From Sporosarcina sp. P34 (lineage in GTDB: Bacteria; Bacillota; Bacilli; Bacillales_A; Planococcaceae): a DNA stretch of 64,000 nt. The notes beneath the pieces were generated by a model. That model saw only the letters and a program-made list of their open reading frames with translations. It was not told where the DNA came from and did no database searches. The stretch spans positions 62,001-126,000 of the forward strand of contig NZ_PDZC01000002.1 in assembly GCF_002743375.1 (NCBI RefSeq), read 5' to 3'. Below, piece after piece: positions 56,774 to 64,000 of the stretch (within the stretch, counting starts at the first letter, position 1; every line of letters starts with the position of its first letter). The position numbers and the translations under genes were made by a program.

Positions 56774-57022
56774 TTAAAATAGTAAGATGTACGCTAATGT
56801 TCCTATTGAACCTACTCCGAAACCTAGCGCCATCCAAAGCATCCATTTCGCTTCACGCATCAAACCTTCGTTTCTATACATAATGGTTCGTGCGGCATTG
56901 GTAAAGGTAAACATGATTAGCATGAACAAAATGGCGAATTCCAAATTTAACTTGATGATAAAGTACAGCGCTGCGGCGGCAGAAGCTGTAATTGCCAAGC
57001 CCATGATCCATTTCAATTTCAT
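56774..57022 (-). CDS. Small membrane protein, 82 residues
   Basis: Not assigned to a family. Three hydrophobic segments: WIMGLAITASAAAALYFIIK, FAILFMLIMFTFTNAA and MLWMALGFGVGSIGTLAYIL, joined by a basic loop RTIMYRNEGLMREAK. ATG at 57022 has AGAGGA eight bases upstream; ten codons further up lack a site. It lies 63 bases after yidC, behind that gene's terminator. Confidence 0.7.
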   Translation of the reverse strand: MKLKWIMGLAITASAAAALYFIIKLNLEFAILFMLIMFTFTNAARTIMYRNEGLMREAKWMLWMALGFGVGSIGTLAYILLF

Positions 57023-57050
57023 GCGACTCTTCCTCTCCATTGTCGGCAAC

Positions 57051-57076
57051 AAAAAAAGCCGGTATGCACCAGCTTT
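57051..57076 (-). terminator. yidC terminator
   Basis: AAAGCTGGT/ACCGGCTTT stem (one wobble pair), four-base loop, TTTT on the minus strand. Confidence 0.85.
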
Positions 57077-57085
57077 CTGAGTACC

Positions 57086-57868
57086 TTACTTTTCTTCCGC
57101 TACTGGCGGTTCAACATGTTTAAAGTAAAATTTACGTCCAAGATACGTTTGGAAGATTAACAGTAATCCTCCGACTGCCCAATAGAGTGGTAATGCAGCC
57201 ATTACAGTATACGAAATGAACATAATCATAATAGGTGACATGTAAATAAATAACTTCATTTGTTTCTGTTGCTGTTCAGGCATCGTCCACAATGACACCC
57301 GAGCTTGGACAAAGTACACAGCTCCGGCTACTAACATCATAATAATATCTGGTTCACCTAGTTTAAACCATAAGAATTCATGATTTTTCACTTCAGGTGG
57401 TGCATAAAGTATAGCAAAGTATAGGCCCATGATGATTGGCATTTGAATCACAAGCGGTAAACAACCCATGTTTAACGGATTGACTCCATGCTTAGAATAC
57501 AATCCCATCATTTCCTGTTGAAGCTTCATTTGCTCTTCTTTATCCTGAGCTTCCTTAGATGCTTTCATACGCTTTTGGATATCTTCCATTTCTGGTCTTA
57601 ATCCATCCATCTTTACCTTCATCTCTTGTTGAGATTTATAGTTCTTTAACATCAACGGCATCAAAACTACACGAATCGCTACGGTAATCAGTACGATCGC
57701 AAAGCCATAATTCCCATTGAACGCTTCCCCTAGATAATGAAGTAGCCAATCCATCGGTCTAACAAATGTACTGTAAAAAATACCTGTTTTGTTTTCCACG
57801 CCTGAACAACCGCTCAAAAATACAGCAGTAATTGCTAGTAAACTTACGAGTCCTATTCTTTTCTTCAA
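57086..57868 (-). CDS. yidC: Membrane protein insertase YidC/OxaA (lipoprotein type)
   Basis: 260 residues. Lipoprotein signal with lipobox LSGC (Cys21), then five membrane segments as in SpoIIIJ/YqjG. The hydrophilic-groove arginine lies in VAIRVVLMPL, a charged coil RPEMEDIQKRMKASKEAQDK follows, and GVNPLNMGCLPLVIQMPI is conserved. TTG 57868 is chosen because AGGTGA lies five bases upstream; GTG 57877 lacks a site. YidD, coded at 15.3 kb, assists this insertase. Confidence 0.92.
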   Translation of the reverse strand: MKKRIGLVSLLAITAVFLSGCSGVENKTGIFYSTFVRPMDWLLHYLGEAFNGNYGFAIVLITVAIRVVLMPLMLKNYKSQQEMKVKMDGLRPEMEDIQKRMKASKEAQDKEEQMKLQQEMMGLYSKHGVNPLNMGCLPLVIQMPIIMGLYFAILYAPPEVKNHEFLWFKLGEPDIIMMLVAGAVYFVQARVSLWTMPEQQQKQMKLFIYMSPIMIMFISYTVMAALPLYWAVGGLLLIFQTYLGRKFYFKHVEPPVAEEK

Positions 57869-57943
57869 TGATTTCACCTACGCTATCTCAAACTAAAGAA
57901 AAGTATACAGCAAACAGCGGTAAATTTACAGCGAATCACCTTT

Positions 57944-58708
57944 TTAAAAAGTAAATTGAAAGTAATTTCTATCTAAGTCCTTCCGAAAGCGTCGAGGCGT
58001 TAATCCCGTATACTTTTTAAAGACACGTGTGAAATAACTTTGATTACAAAAATGAAATCTCTCTGCAATTTCTGCAATCTTTATATTAGAGAAACGTAAA
58101 TAAAACTGTATCTCTTCTATTTTACGGATTGTAATATATTCTACTAATGTAACAGATGTATGTTCTCGGAATATACGAGAAAGGTGACTTGTACTAACAT
58201 TGAAATGTTTTGCAATTTCTTCAACGATTAATGGGCTTTCAACATTTTCATTTATGTACTGAATTACTTCATTAACTGTTTCATGCGATAGGGAAGGTTT
58301 TATTTTTCCTTTCAAGATGTAACAGTAAAACTCGACTAATTCGTCTCCAATTTCCACCAAGTTTTCTTTATGCAGATTGGTTTCGATCATTTCTATACAC
58401 GCCACATTAAAGATAAAGGCATTTTCTTCAGTAAAAATAGATTCTTTTTGTAAGCGTCTTGCGATAATAGAAGAAAGGATAATAAAATAATGTTTTATGA
58501 TTTCATATGAATGTCTAGGTTTATATTCATATAAAATTCCCCTTATTTCCTTCAGCTTAGAACGTGCACCGTCTTTTTCCAGATTGAACACCTGTGCAAG
58601 AAATTCTTTTTCTAGATAAAAAAACAACTTTGCTTGCTCCGTATTTCCCTCTTTCTCCATAACACGGATCAAATCCAAATTAGACGTTTCTATTTTCTTG
58701 CCCGTCAT
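57944..58708 (-). CDS. AraC-family transcriptional regulator
   Basis: 254 residues. C-terminal 100 residues are an AraC/XylS double helix-turn-helix: VEEIAKHFNVSTSHLSRIFR, then KIAEIAERFHFCNQSYFTRV and KYTGLTPRRFRKD. The N-terminal 150 residues are helical and not recognised; no cupin or receiver domain is visible. ATG at 58708 has GGGGTG six bases upstream. Neighbours are yidC and a stress protein, so no target is suggested. Confidence 0.85.
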   Translation of the reverse strand: MTGKKIETSNLDLIRVMEKEGNTEQAKLFFYLEKEFLAQVFNLEKDGARSKLKEIRGILYEYKPRHSYEIIKHYFIILSSIIARRLQKESIFTEENAFIFNVACIEMIETNLHKENLVEIGDELVEFYCYILKGKIKPSLSHETVNEVIQYINENVESPLIVEEIAKHFNVSTSHLSRIFREHTSVTLVEYITIRKIEEIQFYLRFSNIKIAEIAERFHFCNQSYFTRVFKKYTGLTPRRFRKDLDRNYFQFTF

Positions 58709-58828
58709 GAGTATCACCCCACTCATTCTATATATATGACTACGCAAGATCTGTTACTATATATACATTATTTTACCTCATCCTCCAGGATTATCTACCC
58801 TTTATGTCGTTAACGCTATATATGTATT

Positions 58829-58859
58829 AAAGCGCCCTTTTTTAAGGGGCGCTTTTAGT
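58829..58859. terminator. Terminator downstream of the YtxH-like gene
   Basis: AAAGCGCCC/GGGCGCTTT stem with T-rich flanks on both strands. Confidence 0.75.
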
Positions 58860-58877
58860 ATTTTACTATGATGGGAT

Positions 58878-59270
58878 TTAGTTGGATTTATTGTTTTTTT
58901 CCGCTTCCTTTGTTGATTCATCTTTATTATATAGCGGCTTATTATCATTCGTATCTTCATTTTTCTTGTAAAGGCCATCTTTTTTTGCCGCATTTTTATC
59001 TGGATCTTGTACTTCTTGGTTGTAATAATGAACACTTGTCTGTGCTCCCTCAGATACCATGTTGTTATCTCTCAAATCTGCCGGATCTGAATGTCCAACT
59101 TTTTCAGTCGCTTGATCAACCAATTTATTGTTATTAACAAATGTGTCTACTTTTTCCTTTAACACACCTACTGTTTCCATTGCCTTATCACGATTTTCCT
59201 TTTTACTAAAGAAAGCGTACGCTCCTGCTGCAAGTGTTGCGAATAATAACCCATTTGATTTTTTAGCCAT
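58878..59270 (-). CDS. YtxH-like general stress protein
   Basis: 130 residues. One N-terminal hydrophobic segment (GLLFATLAAGAYAFF) then SKKENRDKAMETVGVLKEKV in YtxH/YtkA style, and a long hydrophilic tail rich in Asn, Asp and Lys. ATG at 59270 has GGAGG nine bases upstream. The promoter (59326-59350) is a near-consensus SigB site. Function in the family is unknown. Confidence 0.78.
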   Translation of the reverse strand: MAKKSNGLLFATLAAGAYAFFSKKENRDKAMETVGVLKEKVDTFVNNNKLVDQATEKVGHSDPADLRDNNMVSEGAQTSVHYYNQEVQDPDKNAAKKDGLYKKNEDTNDNKPLYNKDESTKEAEKNNKSN

Positions 59271-59325
59271 ATTTACCATCCTCCATCGTAATGTAATTGT
59301 AGCGAATTTCTACCTACTGCTTAAT

Positions 59326-59350
59326 ATACCCCGCAGTCTTACTTTCAAAC
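59326..59350 (-). promoter_or_regulatory. SigB promoter of the YtxH-like gene
   Basis: Minus strand GTTTGA, 13 bases, GGGTAT: one mismatch in the -35, perfect -10, 56 bases before the start codon. Confidence 0.8.
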
Positions 59351-59543
59351 GTCTATTGCTTGGTTAGTTGCTTAGTAATTATAAACTTAGGATGCGAATG
59401 TCTTTTGGTGATCATTTCTATTATTACGTATAAGTTATAGTTTATTAGTTACTTCAGGAGTCGTTAGCATTTTTACGGCATAGTAGTTTTGCAAAGCCTA
59501 ATTTGTTATACTATGTAGAAAGAGAACTAGAGGTGAGATCACT

Positions 59544-60041
59544 ATGATTCGTAAAATGACAGTAGAAGACATTCCAGATGTTCAACAGATTGCCCACACG
59601 GCATGGCAACATACATTTCAACAACATATACCTACAGAAGTGATCAAAGCATATATTGAGCGTACGTATTCTGATTTAATGCTGAAGAAGCAATTGGAAA
59701 AGACCATGGTATTGCTCGCGATAGACGAACTAGGGAATTCTATCGGATATTTAAGCTATACACCAATTGATGTAGATGGTGAGAGTGAATTAACAGCGCT
59801 TCATATGCTTCCCGGGTATTGGAATAGCGGATATGAGGAAGCACTGTTAAAAGAAGCACTTGGAACGTTACAAGAAGCTATAAATGTCGATGTGTATGTC
59901 GATCAAAATGACATAGCACTTCAAGACTTTTATGCAAAACAAGGATTTAATTTCGTTGAGTCGTTCCCTGAACTATTTGAAGGTGTTTCCGTAAACATCC
60001 TTCATTATTCATTGCCCATCACACAACCTGCACATACTTGA
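59544..60041 (+). CDS. GNAT family N-acetyltransferase
   Basis: 165 residues of the GCN5-related fold: IRKMTVEDIPDVQQIAHTAW at the start, ALHMLPGYWNSGYEEALLKE in the acetyl-CoA region (the usual RxxGxG/A is weak, GYWNSGYEE), and LQDFYAKQGFNFVE near the end. Substrate unknown. ATG at 59544 follows GAGGTGA by eight bases. A hairpin ACTAGAAAG/CTTTCTAGT lies downstream (60060-60106). Confidence 0.85.
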   Translation: MIRKMTVEDIPDVQQIAHTAWQHTFQQHIPTEVIKAYIERTYSDLMLKKQLEKTMVLLAIDELGNSIGYLSYTPIDVDGESELTALHMLPGYWNSGYEEALLKEALGTLQEAINVDVYVDQNDIALQDFYAKQGFNFVESFPELFEGVSVNILHYSLPITQPAHT

Positions 60042-60181
60042 CCAAAGTGTAGATGAGTTACTAGAAAGACACCTTTTGCTACTACTTCACTCGGACACTT
60101 TCTAGTGAGTAGGGTTGTCTTTCACTTATAAATAAATTAGCATGTTTTCTTTACGTACAGAGTGACTACTAGAACGTATAT

Positions 60182-60214
60182 AAAAGACCCTTTTCTTTAA
60201 GAAAAGGGTCTTTT
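60182..60214 (-). terminator. Terminator after the DUF4064 gene
   Basis: AAAAGACCCTTTTCTT pairs with AAGAAAAGGGTCTTTT; usable from both strands. Confidence 0.88.
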
Positions 60215-60229
60215 GGTGTCAGTTAGTAT

Positions 60230-60703
60230 TTAGTTCATCCAGTTAGATTGTGTTGAGACGTATTCATCAGATGAAGGTTCTGGAGCCATTGGGGGTTTCT
60301 TTGTGAAACAAAGAATGGCCGCAATGTAAAGTAGGATGGATGGCAAGGATAGGAATCCACCTAACAGGCCTGCAATAATGAATAATATACCAGCCGTTTT
60401 TGGATTCTTATTGTTCCAAACTTTTACTAGACCGATAATATTCAATACTAAACCTATAAATGCTACTACTACCAAAACCCATATAATAGTAGAAAAAGAG
60501 CCCATAAACGACATGAACATATCCACTTCTTCAGTGTTTAATACACCTTCACTCACAATGTCTTCACGGAATTCTTCCATGAATGTTGGATCCGTGCTTG
60601 CCATATTCCAAATAAACGCTACTAAGGCAGCACCTAAAACGCTCAGTGTCAATAAAACAGCTGATATGATACCGAGTACGCGCTCTGCTGTACGATTAAT
60701 CAT
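60230..60703 (-). CDS. DUF4064 membrane protein
   Basis: 157 residues with three or four membrane segments: RVLGIISAVLLTLSVLGAAL, IIWVLVVVAFIGLVLNIIGL, then KTAGILFIIAGLLGGFLSLP. An extracytoplasmic acidic loop follows the first segment. The pattern is that of DUF4064 proteins, common in Bacillales, function unknown. ATG at 60703 has GAGG ten bases upstream. Confidence 0.82.
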   Translation of the reverse strand: MINRTAERVLGIISAVLLTLSVLGAALVAFIWNMASTDPTFMEEFREDIVSEGVLNTEEVDMFMSFMGSFSTIIWVLVVVAFIGLVLNIIGLVKVWNNKNPKTAGILFIIAGLLGGFLSLPSILLYIAAILCFTKKPPMAPEPSSDEYVSTQSNWMN

Positions 60704-60817
60704 TCCACTTCATCCTCTTCTGCTAGTTTTTTCTCTACTAACTATACGTAAAAAAATGAGAAAAGTTTCAAAAAGTGATGGGGAACTTTTAGCGCGTAGC
60801 CATTCCTTTAAAACCAC

Positions 60818-61135
60818 TTAGGCTTTTACGTCGTTGTATTCATCACTTCGGTCGAACGCATTCACGACATACGAACAAACCGCTTTCATCTTCAATCCTT
60901 TTTCACGTGCATTATCGGCTGCTTGGTCCAGCAATTTTTTGGCGACACCTTGGCCGCGTAGTGAATCGTCTGTATACGTATGCGTCATCGTCATGATCCC
61001 ATTTTCTTCAGTCCACTCAATTTCCGCTTTTACATCACCGGCTACTTTATACTGATACGCGTACTTCGTTCCGCCTAATTCCGCAAGCTCAAAATCCATT
61101 CCTTCACGCTGTTCCATGTCTTTATTTTCACTCAT
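60818..61135 (-). CDS. Short GNAT-like acetyltransferase (YjdJ family)
   Basis: 105 residues of the Acetyltransf_CG/YjdJ type. VAGDVKAEIEWTEENGIMTM, THTYTDDSLRGQGVAKKLLD (acetyl-CoA loop RGQGVA) and KAVCSYVVNAFDRSDEYND with the conserved Cys-Ser-Tyr are visible. Substrate unknown. ATG at 61135 has AAAGGAG eight bases upstream. Confidence 0.88.
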   Translation of the reverse strand: MSENKDMEQREGMDFELAELGGTKYAYQYKVAGDVKAEIEWTEENGIMTMTHTYTDDSLRGQGVAKKLLDQAADNAREKGLKMKAVCSYVVNAFDRSDEYNDVKA

Positions 61136-61190
61136 TCGTATCTCTCCTTTGTAGGTATGCTTCTACCTTATAACGTACCACAATGACATC

Positions 61191-62078
61191 TTAACTAAAC
61201 AAAGATTTAAGAGATTCAGCCATATTTCTAAAAAATTCTTTTACTTTTTCCCAGAAACTTGGATCGATATTGCCTAATTTATCTTTAATTTTCGATGTCA
61301 TGTCAGAGAGTTGTTCGTTAAGCTTCGAGAAATCGATATCAAGTTTGGAAATCCGATCCATTAAGTCAATTAACAATTGACGATCCGCTTCGTTCAACTC
61401 TATATTAAATTTCTGCAATTGATCATGGACGATTTGTTCTACATCTTCCTTTGTCGCCGGCTTTTGTTCCGAAATCTGTTTTTTTATCTCTGTCAGCAAA
61501 TTAGCTACTTCGTCTTGATTGACGCCTGCTTTTTCTGAAAGCTTCGTTGCTAGACTCAATTCATCATTTGCTACATCTGTGCGTTCAGTATCAAGTACCT
61601 CTCCTGACACTTCATATGCCTTGTAGATTCCAACGAGAGCTGAATGACCCGTTACCTTTTTGGGAGCCGCGACTTCAACGATGGCGTCTTCAATACCTGC
61701 AGTCGTCATAGCCGTTGCATACATGTCTGCCGTTACTTGCGTAATATTATCTGGCGTCACAATATTGATGACGAGGCCTTCGCCTTCTTCTTGTCTAGTG
61801 ATCTTGGCAGAAGAATACATTCTGGCATTACGGTCACCGCCAGGAATATACTTGATTAAATCATTGCCGTCCACTGACAATTCTTCCACTTCAGCTTCAT
61901 TAGCAACTGTTAAACTTTCTTTAACACTCGCTTTTTCACTATCCGATAAATTTGAACCATATACTACGATCGGAACTCCCAGTTTTTCATTGACGACTTT
62001 ATCTGCCGATACCACAGCCGGTGCTATGATTGCGACCATCATCATGATAGTCACTAGAGAGGCTAATCTTTTTTTCAT
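61191..62078 (-). CDS. DUF1002 secreted protein (YpuA-like)
   Basis: 295 residues. Sec signal peptide with cleavage expected after VVSA (about 25). The DUF1002 core runs to about 190 (VPIVVYGSNLSDSEKASVKE, MYSSAKITRQEEGEGLVINI, TAGIEDAIVEVAAPKKVTGH), followed by charged helices. Similar in length to B. subtilis YpuA, a secreted protein induced by envelope stress. ATG at 62078 has AAGGAGG about seven bases upstream. Confidence 0.87.
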   Translation of the reverse strand: MKKRLASLVTIMMMVAIIAPAVVSADKVVNEKLGVPIVVYGSNLSDSEKASVKESLTVANEAEVEELSVDGNDLIKYIPGGDRNARMYSSAKITRQEEGEGLVINIVTPDNITQVTADMYATAMTTAGIEDAIVEVAAPKKVTGHSALVGIYKAYEVSGEVLDTERTDVANDELSLATKLSEKAGVNQDEVANLLTEIKKQISEQKPATKEDVEQIVHDQLQKFNIELNEADRQLLIDLMDRISKLDIDFSKLNEQLSDMTSKIKDKLGNIDPSFWEKVKEFFRNMAESLKSLFS

Positions 62079-62144
62079 ACAGTCATTCCTCCTTGTTCTA
62101 TATGTATAGATACGTTGAGGCTTACAAGAAAGTTGCGTTTGTAA

Positions 62145-62996
62145 TTATATCAGTGTTGTCCAACCATCTTGTTGTGTAATTCTTCGTTCTCTCATCAACG
62201 TACCAAGTGCACGTTTGAAAGCACCCTTACTCATCTGGAACATCTCATCGATTTCTTCAGGAGTAGATTTATCGGTAAATGGCATTTTACCGCCCGACTG
62301 TTGCAAATACGCTAAAATTTGTTCGCCATCTGTTTGTAAACGGTCTTGCTTCCTTGGTAATAATGAGCCATTCATCGTGCCATCATCATGGACTGCAATA
62401 ATCCGAACATCTACTTCTTCACCTAATCTCGGCTCAGCTTTACGCTCTGTTTCATGAACGAAAATACGTTGGATGTCTTCTGTCAATAGGAACGTACCGA
62501 TTGGCAACAAGCGGTATGCTCTTGCTTTGACATTCTGATTGTACATATCTTCTTCCGCCATTGTATAGTGCTCTTGGATTCTTTCTTCAGTCACTAGACG
62601 TCCGAACAAGTTGCCGCCTGGATCTGAACGAAGTGTCATATATAATTCATCGCCCGGTTGTGGCCATAGTTCTTTAATTTGTGGAAAGTCCGCCCGATTG
62701 ATCAGCACTTCAAAAGATGCACCGATATCCACATAGACCCCTTCACTTCTGTCCAAACGAATAACTTTTGCCCATCCGAATGAATGAACTGTAACGGACG
62801 GAATTTGCGCAGTACCTGTCAGTTCACCCCTTCTGTTGATGTAAAGAAATACTTCTATCGTCGATTGTTCTTGTGCATCGGGCGCTTCGGATTCATTCAT
62901 ATAGATTTCTTCTCCGGCAGCGTCCAATACAAAGCGTGACCCTTCTTTGCGAAGTATTTCGAGCGTTGCAAGTGTTCCTGGCTGTAATAATGTCAT
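62145..62996 (-). CDS. cvfB: CvfB/YitL S1-domain RNA-binding protein
   Basis: 283 residues with S1-like OB domains (VHSFGWAKVIRLDRSEGVYV, GNLFGRLVTEERIQEHY, RAYRLLPIGTFLLTEDIQR) and a C-terminal winged helix (FTDKSTPEEIDEMFQMSKGA, FKRALGTLMRERRI). CvfB affects virulence gene expression in Staphylococcus aureus; YitL is the Bacillus counterpart. ATG 62996 is nine bases from AGAGGA. Sixteen bases separate it from mntR upstream, so both may share a transcript. Confidence 0.9.
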   Translation of the reverse strand: MTLLQPGTLATLEILRKEGSRFVLDAAGEEIYMNESEAPDAQEQSTIEVFLYINRRGELTGTAQIPSVTVHSFGWAKVIRLDRSEGVYVDIGASFEVLINRADFPQIKELWPQPGDELYMTLRSDPGGNLFGRLVTEERIQEHYTMAEEDMYNQNVKARAYRLLPIGTFLLTEDIQRIFVHETERKAEPRLGEEVDVRIIAVHDDGTMNGSLLPRKQDRLQTDGEQILAYLQQSGGKMPFTDKSTPEEIDEMFQMSKGAFKRALGTLMRERRITQQDGWTTLI

Positions 62997-63011
62997 ATAA
63001 GACAATCCTCT

Positions 63012-63419
63012 CTAGAGTGCTTTACTCTTTAACTTTTTTATGAATTCAGGATCAGACTCGAGTGTCTCTACTAGGTCAGTAATACGATCCATCGCATTCC
63101 AACTTAAGTGATGTTCAATCCCTTCTACGTCTCCGTAGATATTTTCTTCTTCCACCCCTATGATGCGCAGGAATTGTTCCAGTAATTCATGGCGATGCAC
63201 AAGTTTTTTACCAAAGCGCAAACCGCGTTCTGTCAATGCCAAGCCTCGATAGCGCTCATAGTGTACATAGCCTTCACGATCCAGCCGCTGGGCCATTTTA
63301 GTTACAGACGAAGGGAGTACTGAAAGCGCCTCTGCCACGTCGGACACACGCGCTTCACCTCTTGCTTCTAATTGTAAATAAATTTGTTCTATATAGTCTT
63401 CCATACTCGGTGTAGCCAA
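63012..63419 (-). CDS. mntR: Manganese-responsive repressor MntR
   Basis: 135 residues of the DtxR family. All Mn(II) ligands of B. subtilis MntR are present at the same numbers: D8, E11, H77, E99, E102 and H103. The winged helix reads [23 protein letters not shown] at 63419 has GAGGAGG seven bases upstream. It represses manganese uptake genes; none is in this window. Divergent from the Lmo0937-like gene with a long palindrome between. Confidence 0.96.
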   Translation of the reverse strand: MATPSMEDYIEQIYLQLEARGEARVSDVAEALSVLPSSVTKMAQRLDREGYVHYERYRGLALTERGLRFGKKLVHRHELLEQFLRIIGVEEENIYGDVEGIEHHLSWNAMDRITDLVETLESDPEFIKKLKSKAL

Positions 63420-63450
63420 ACTATCGCCTCCTCATTTGACCGTCAACATC

Positions 63451-63488
63451 ACCCTTTCAAATCTTAAAAGTTTAAGATTTGAAAGGGT
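63451..63488. promoter_or_regulatory. 38-bp perfect palindrome between mntR and the Lmo0937-like gene
   Basis: Eighteen-base arms (ACCCTTTCAAATCTTAAA and TTTAAGATTTGAAAGGGT) meet at a two-base centre. It includes the SigB-like -35 of the plus-strand gene. No T tract follows on either strand, so it is not a standard terminator. Confidence 0.8.
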
Positions 63489-63494
63489 GGGTAA
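63470..63494 (+). promoter_or_regulatory. SigB-like promoter of the Lmo0937-like gene
   Basis: GTTTAA, 13 bases, GGGTAA: one mismatch to the SigB consensus, 44 bases before the start codon. Confidence 0.75.
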
Positions 63495-63537
63495 TATACT
63501 TACATAGCAAATAACAATGAAAAGGAGTTGATTCACC

Positions 63538-63693
63538 ATGGGTCGTTTATTATGGCTTATTATCGTAGTTCTTATAGCATTATGGGTAATTGGTTTAGTA
63601 GCAAATATTGGTGGTGGCTTAATCCACACACTTTTAGTAATTGCCGGTATTATCTTTGTCATTCAATTAATAACTGGAAGACGTTCGATATAG
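63538..63693 (+). CDS. Lmo0937-family small membrane protein
   Basis: 51 residues, two membrane segments: LLWLIIVVLIALWVIGLVAN, GGGLIHTLLVIAGIIFVIQL, and a basic tail TGRRSI. The layout with NIGGGLIHTLLVIA is that of the Lmo0937/DUF5670 family. ATG at 63538 follows AAGGAG by ten bases. The SigB-like promoter fits a general stress role; molecular function unknown. Confidence 0.82.
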   Translation: MGRLLWLIIVVLIALWVIGLVANIGGGLIHTLLVIAGIIFVIQLITGRRSI

Positions 63694-63724
63694 GGAAAAC
63701 TAGCGTAAAATGCTCCTTCTGTGA

Positions 63725-64000
63725 TCAGGTAACTATCGCGTACACACATGTGTTGCGTAAGCCTTGCCCATTCGCAGAAGGGGCATTTTTGCGTAAAATC
63801 CCTTCTAGTTCAAAATTCGTTCGTTTTGCTACTGCACGACCTTTACTATGGTTCTCATCACAAACCAATTCGATCCGCACAGCCGATAAATCTGTAAATG
63901 CAAACTCCACAAGCTCTTTGATCGCTTCTGTCATATAGCCTTCGCCTTCAAACTTTGTATCTAGCCAATACTCTACTTCAAATTTACGAATGCTCCAATC
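63725..64000 (-). CDS. RimJ/RimL-type N-acetyltransferase, partial
   Basis: C-terminal 91 codons; the N-terminus lies beyond the right edge. Reading from the edge, FEVEYWLDTKFEGEGYMTEA is the GNAT beta4-acetyl-CoA region, followed by RIELVCDENHSKGRAVAKR and FELEGILRKNA, the standard RimJ/RimL ending. Probably modifies a protein alpha-amine or small molecule. An internal ATG at 63934 is not a start because the conserved frame continues upstream. Confidence 0.88.
   Translation of the reverse strand, partial: DWSIRKFEVEYWLDTKFEGEGYMTEAIKELVEFAFTDLSAVRIELVCDENHSKGRAVAKRTNFELEGILRKNAPSANGQGLRNTCVYAIVT

Noticed and set aside
63451..63488. Palindrome as an MntR box or terminator
   Set aside because: Does not resemble the MntR consensus (TTTGCCTTAAGG type) and lacks a T tract.

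Overview
The window looks like ordinary chromosome of a low-GC Gram-positive rod of the Bacillales, most likely a Planococcaceae member close to Sporosarcina. Gene order follows the Bacillus subtilis map in blocks (ytpA-ytoA; metK-pckA-ytmA-ytkD; acpS-ydcC-alr-ndoAI-ndoA-rsbRSTUVW-sigB-rsbX-tex-ydcK; ydbST; murF-ddl). Shine-Dalgarno sites are strong, TTG and GTG starts are frequent, and an S-box riboswitch and SigB promoters are present. I see no prophage, transposase, CRISPR array, rRNA or plasmid function.

Layout. 1-6.0 kb: end of a ytpA-like hydrolase, ytoA, a two-part ferric iron ABC transporter with a Fur box, and a YitT membrane protein. 6.3-15.2 kb: small stress or metal proteins, a degenerate site-2-protease-like protein, metK under an S-box, pckA with a CcpN-like site, ytmA, ytkD, malic enzyme, YjfB and Dps. 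15.3-16.6 kb: yidD and an orphan zinc-binding lipoprotein (ZnuA type) under a Zur box. 16.6-24 kb: the complete late menaquinone set, menF-D-H-B-E on the minus strand and menA divergent. 24.1-26.1 kb: a YteA-like protein and a nine-gene tRNA operon (Glu-Gln-Lys-Leu-Gly-Ile-Asn-Ser-Glu in transcription order). 26.3-37.6 kb: SprT-like protein, Tex, the SigB stressosome and partner-switch operon, the NdoA (MazF) toxin-antitoxin pair, alr, a lipoprotein and acpS. 37.6-47.8 kb: rhomboid protease, an intergenic repeat cluster, ydbST, cshA, an esterase, murF, ddl, rodA and a PhnA-type protein. 48.2-51.3 kb: csoR-copZ-copA copper efflux. 51.7-64 kb: two MFS transporters, cardiolipin synthase, a VanY-type carboxypeptidase, YidC, an AraC regulator, small stress and envelope proteins, CvfB, MntR, an Lmo0937-type membrane peptide and a partial acetyltransferase.

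Connections. Metal homeostasis recurs (iron ABC, Dps, ZnuA, CsoR/CopZA, MntR), as does the SigB stress response. A perfect SigB promoter lies before rsbV, and further SigB-like promoters precede a YtxH protein, the Lmo0937-like peptide, a UPF0180 protein and, more weakly, yteA. The most surprising observation is that rsbT is 113 codons long and lacks, in frame, about 20 residues that hold the DxGxG ATP-binding motif of this kinase, while its neighbours are intact. Other points worth checking are a 38-bp perfect palindrome merged with a SigB-like promoter, two enzyme homologues without catalytic residues (ytpA-like and M50-like), an unassigned operator at the iron permease promoter, and an unrecognised 46-residue gene next to csoR.
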